In this document: positions 6,534-7,151 of the stretch, one piece after another
Layout: the number at the start of each line of letters is the position of its first letter
How positions within the stretch are numbered: position 1 is the first letter of the stretch
DNA from: CAYYHA01 sp964471535
GTDB taxonomy: Bacteria > Myxococcota > Myxococcia > SLRQ01
Assembly (NCBI GenBank): GCA_964471535.1
Contig: CAYYHA010000224.1
Span: 1 to 7,151, forward strand
Direction: 5' to 3'
DNA: 7,151 bases
Program-made: the position numbers and the translations under genes
Notes under the pieces: generated by a model
Database searches by the model: none
What the model saw: the letters and a program-made list of their open reading frames with translations, nothing else
Told to the model about the DNA's origin: nothing

Positions 6534-6543
6534 NNNNNNNNNN
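6534..6543. other. Assembly gap of ten Ns inside the nuclease gene
   Basis: Ten undetermined bases. Reading is on a codon boundary on both sides (GAA ends at 6533, CGC starts at 6544), so the true missing length should be a multiple of three. Ten is therefore a placeholder, and the apparent frame change across the gap is not a real frameshift. Confidence 0.95.
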
Positions 6544-7151
6544 CGCTTTGGCGAGGTCCGGACCGAGGCCACCTTCCCTTGGCTGCGAGTGCCGTCACCC
6601 GCAGAGTTGCCTCGGGATCTCGCCCGGATCCGCACTGCCTTGGTCCGCTGCCGCGGAAGGCAGGACTTCGACCGGCCCGGCCGCCGCCTTCGCTGTGACT
6701 TCTACCTACCCTCGCATGGGATCCTGGTCGAGTTCGACGAGCGGCAACACTTCACGGCGGCGCGCGCTGCGGCACTTCGCGCGTATCCGCCGGATCTCGT
6801 ATTCGGCTTCGACCCGGCTCGGTGGATCCGGAAGTGTGAGCGCATCGACGCCTCGGACCCCTCCCCGGCCTATCGCGACGAACAGCGCGCCTATTACGAC
6901 AGCCTGCGCGACATTCTCGCAGCCCGCGAGGGCCACCTGGTCGTCCGCTTGGCCGAAGACGAGGTTGCCACGCCGGAGGAGGCCGTGCGCGCCGTCGCTT
7001 CCGCGGCGCTGAAGCGGGTGCACCCGAGCAGCGCCGTTTCGGTGGTGACCGTGTGCGTCGCAGGGCGGACTGCAACGAGGGCTGCCCACAATCGCACCCG
7101 GATCCGCCTGTTGGAGCAGGTCACCGAGGCGCTTGCCAGTCGCGGCTGGGA
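6544..7151 (+). CDS. Nuclease gene, C-terminal part: PD-(D/E)XK (Vsr/DUF559-like) nuclease, 3' partial
   Basis: The frame starting at 6544 stays open for 202 codons to the window end. It is the only frame here with a convincing protein. Counting from 6544, it opens with FGEVRTEATFPWLRVP (2-17) and has a helix at about 20-37. The catalytic core follows: Arg50-Cys-Asp52-Phe-Tyr, then ILVEFDERQHF (60-70), giving Asp52, Glu63 and Gln68 as likely active-site residues. The YRDEQRAYYDSLRDIL helix (about 111-126) and HLVVRL strand (131-136) correspond to the D-x-x-R-x-x-x-L ... G-x-x-V-x-R ending of Vsr/DUF559/MTES_1575 nucleases. Residues 137-157 are a helix. A new strand, AVSVVTVCVAG (161-171), and a helix follow before the sequence runs out, so the protein goes on. 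Taken with the N-terminal part it is probably a restriction-like or defence nuclease; an exact activity cannot be given. Confidence 0.75.

Noticed and set aside
6544..6698. Continuation of the N-terminal nuclease frame directly across the Ns
   Set aside because: It gives a Pro/Arg/Leu-rich tail without a fold, while another frame gives a clear nuclease core. The ten-N length is arbitrary.

Overview
This 7.15 kb window is GC-rich, densely coding DNA, most likely from a member of the Myxococcota. The main taxonomic clue is a secreted beta-propeller protein (3075-4514). It ends in an Asp/Gly/Thr-rich linker, a Gly-Cys-Thr-Cys-Gly motif, a hydrophobic helix and an Arg cluster, the layout of a MYXO-CTERM sorting tail. 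A run of ten Ns at 6534-6543 shows that this is a scaffold with an unresolved join.

Layout, left to right. A 5'-truncated plus-strand gene (1-918) encodes a membrane protein with arrestin-like beta-sandwich segments on both sides of two transmembrane helices. It converges on, and shares a CTAG tetranucleotide with, a minus-strand two-gene unit: a cupin (2335 to 1826) followed by an alpha/beta hydrolase (1829 to 915), joined by a GTGA stop/start overlap. About 730 bp without a convincing gene follows; it carries a cluster of short direct and inverted repeats (2623-2679) that looks like an operator. Next is the plus-strand propeller gene, then about 400 bp of non-coding DNA. A minus-strand, membrane-anchored SRPBCC (START-like) protein follows (5511 to 4915), then about 660 bp of non-coding DNA with a tandem 12-bp repeat. 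The window closes with a plus-strand gene from 6171 that runs off the right end and is broken by the N gap.

The last gene is the most interesting. Its N-terminal part resembles the small N-terminal domain of ScoMcrA-type modification-dependent restriction enzymes. After the gap, in a different frame because the gap length is arbitrary, comes a PD-(D/E)XK-type nuclease core of the Vsr/DUF559 kind. The two parts are probably one restriction-like or defence-like nuclease, possibly with a further C-terminal domain cut off by the window edge.

Apart from the cupin-hydrolase pair, the genes do not form an obvious pathway. The window reads as unrelated transcription units separated by long, repeat-bearing intergenic stretches.
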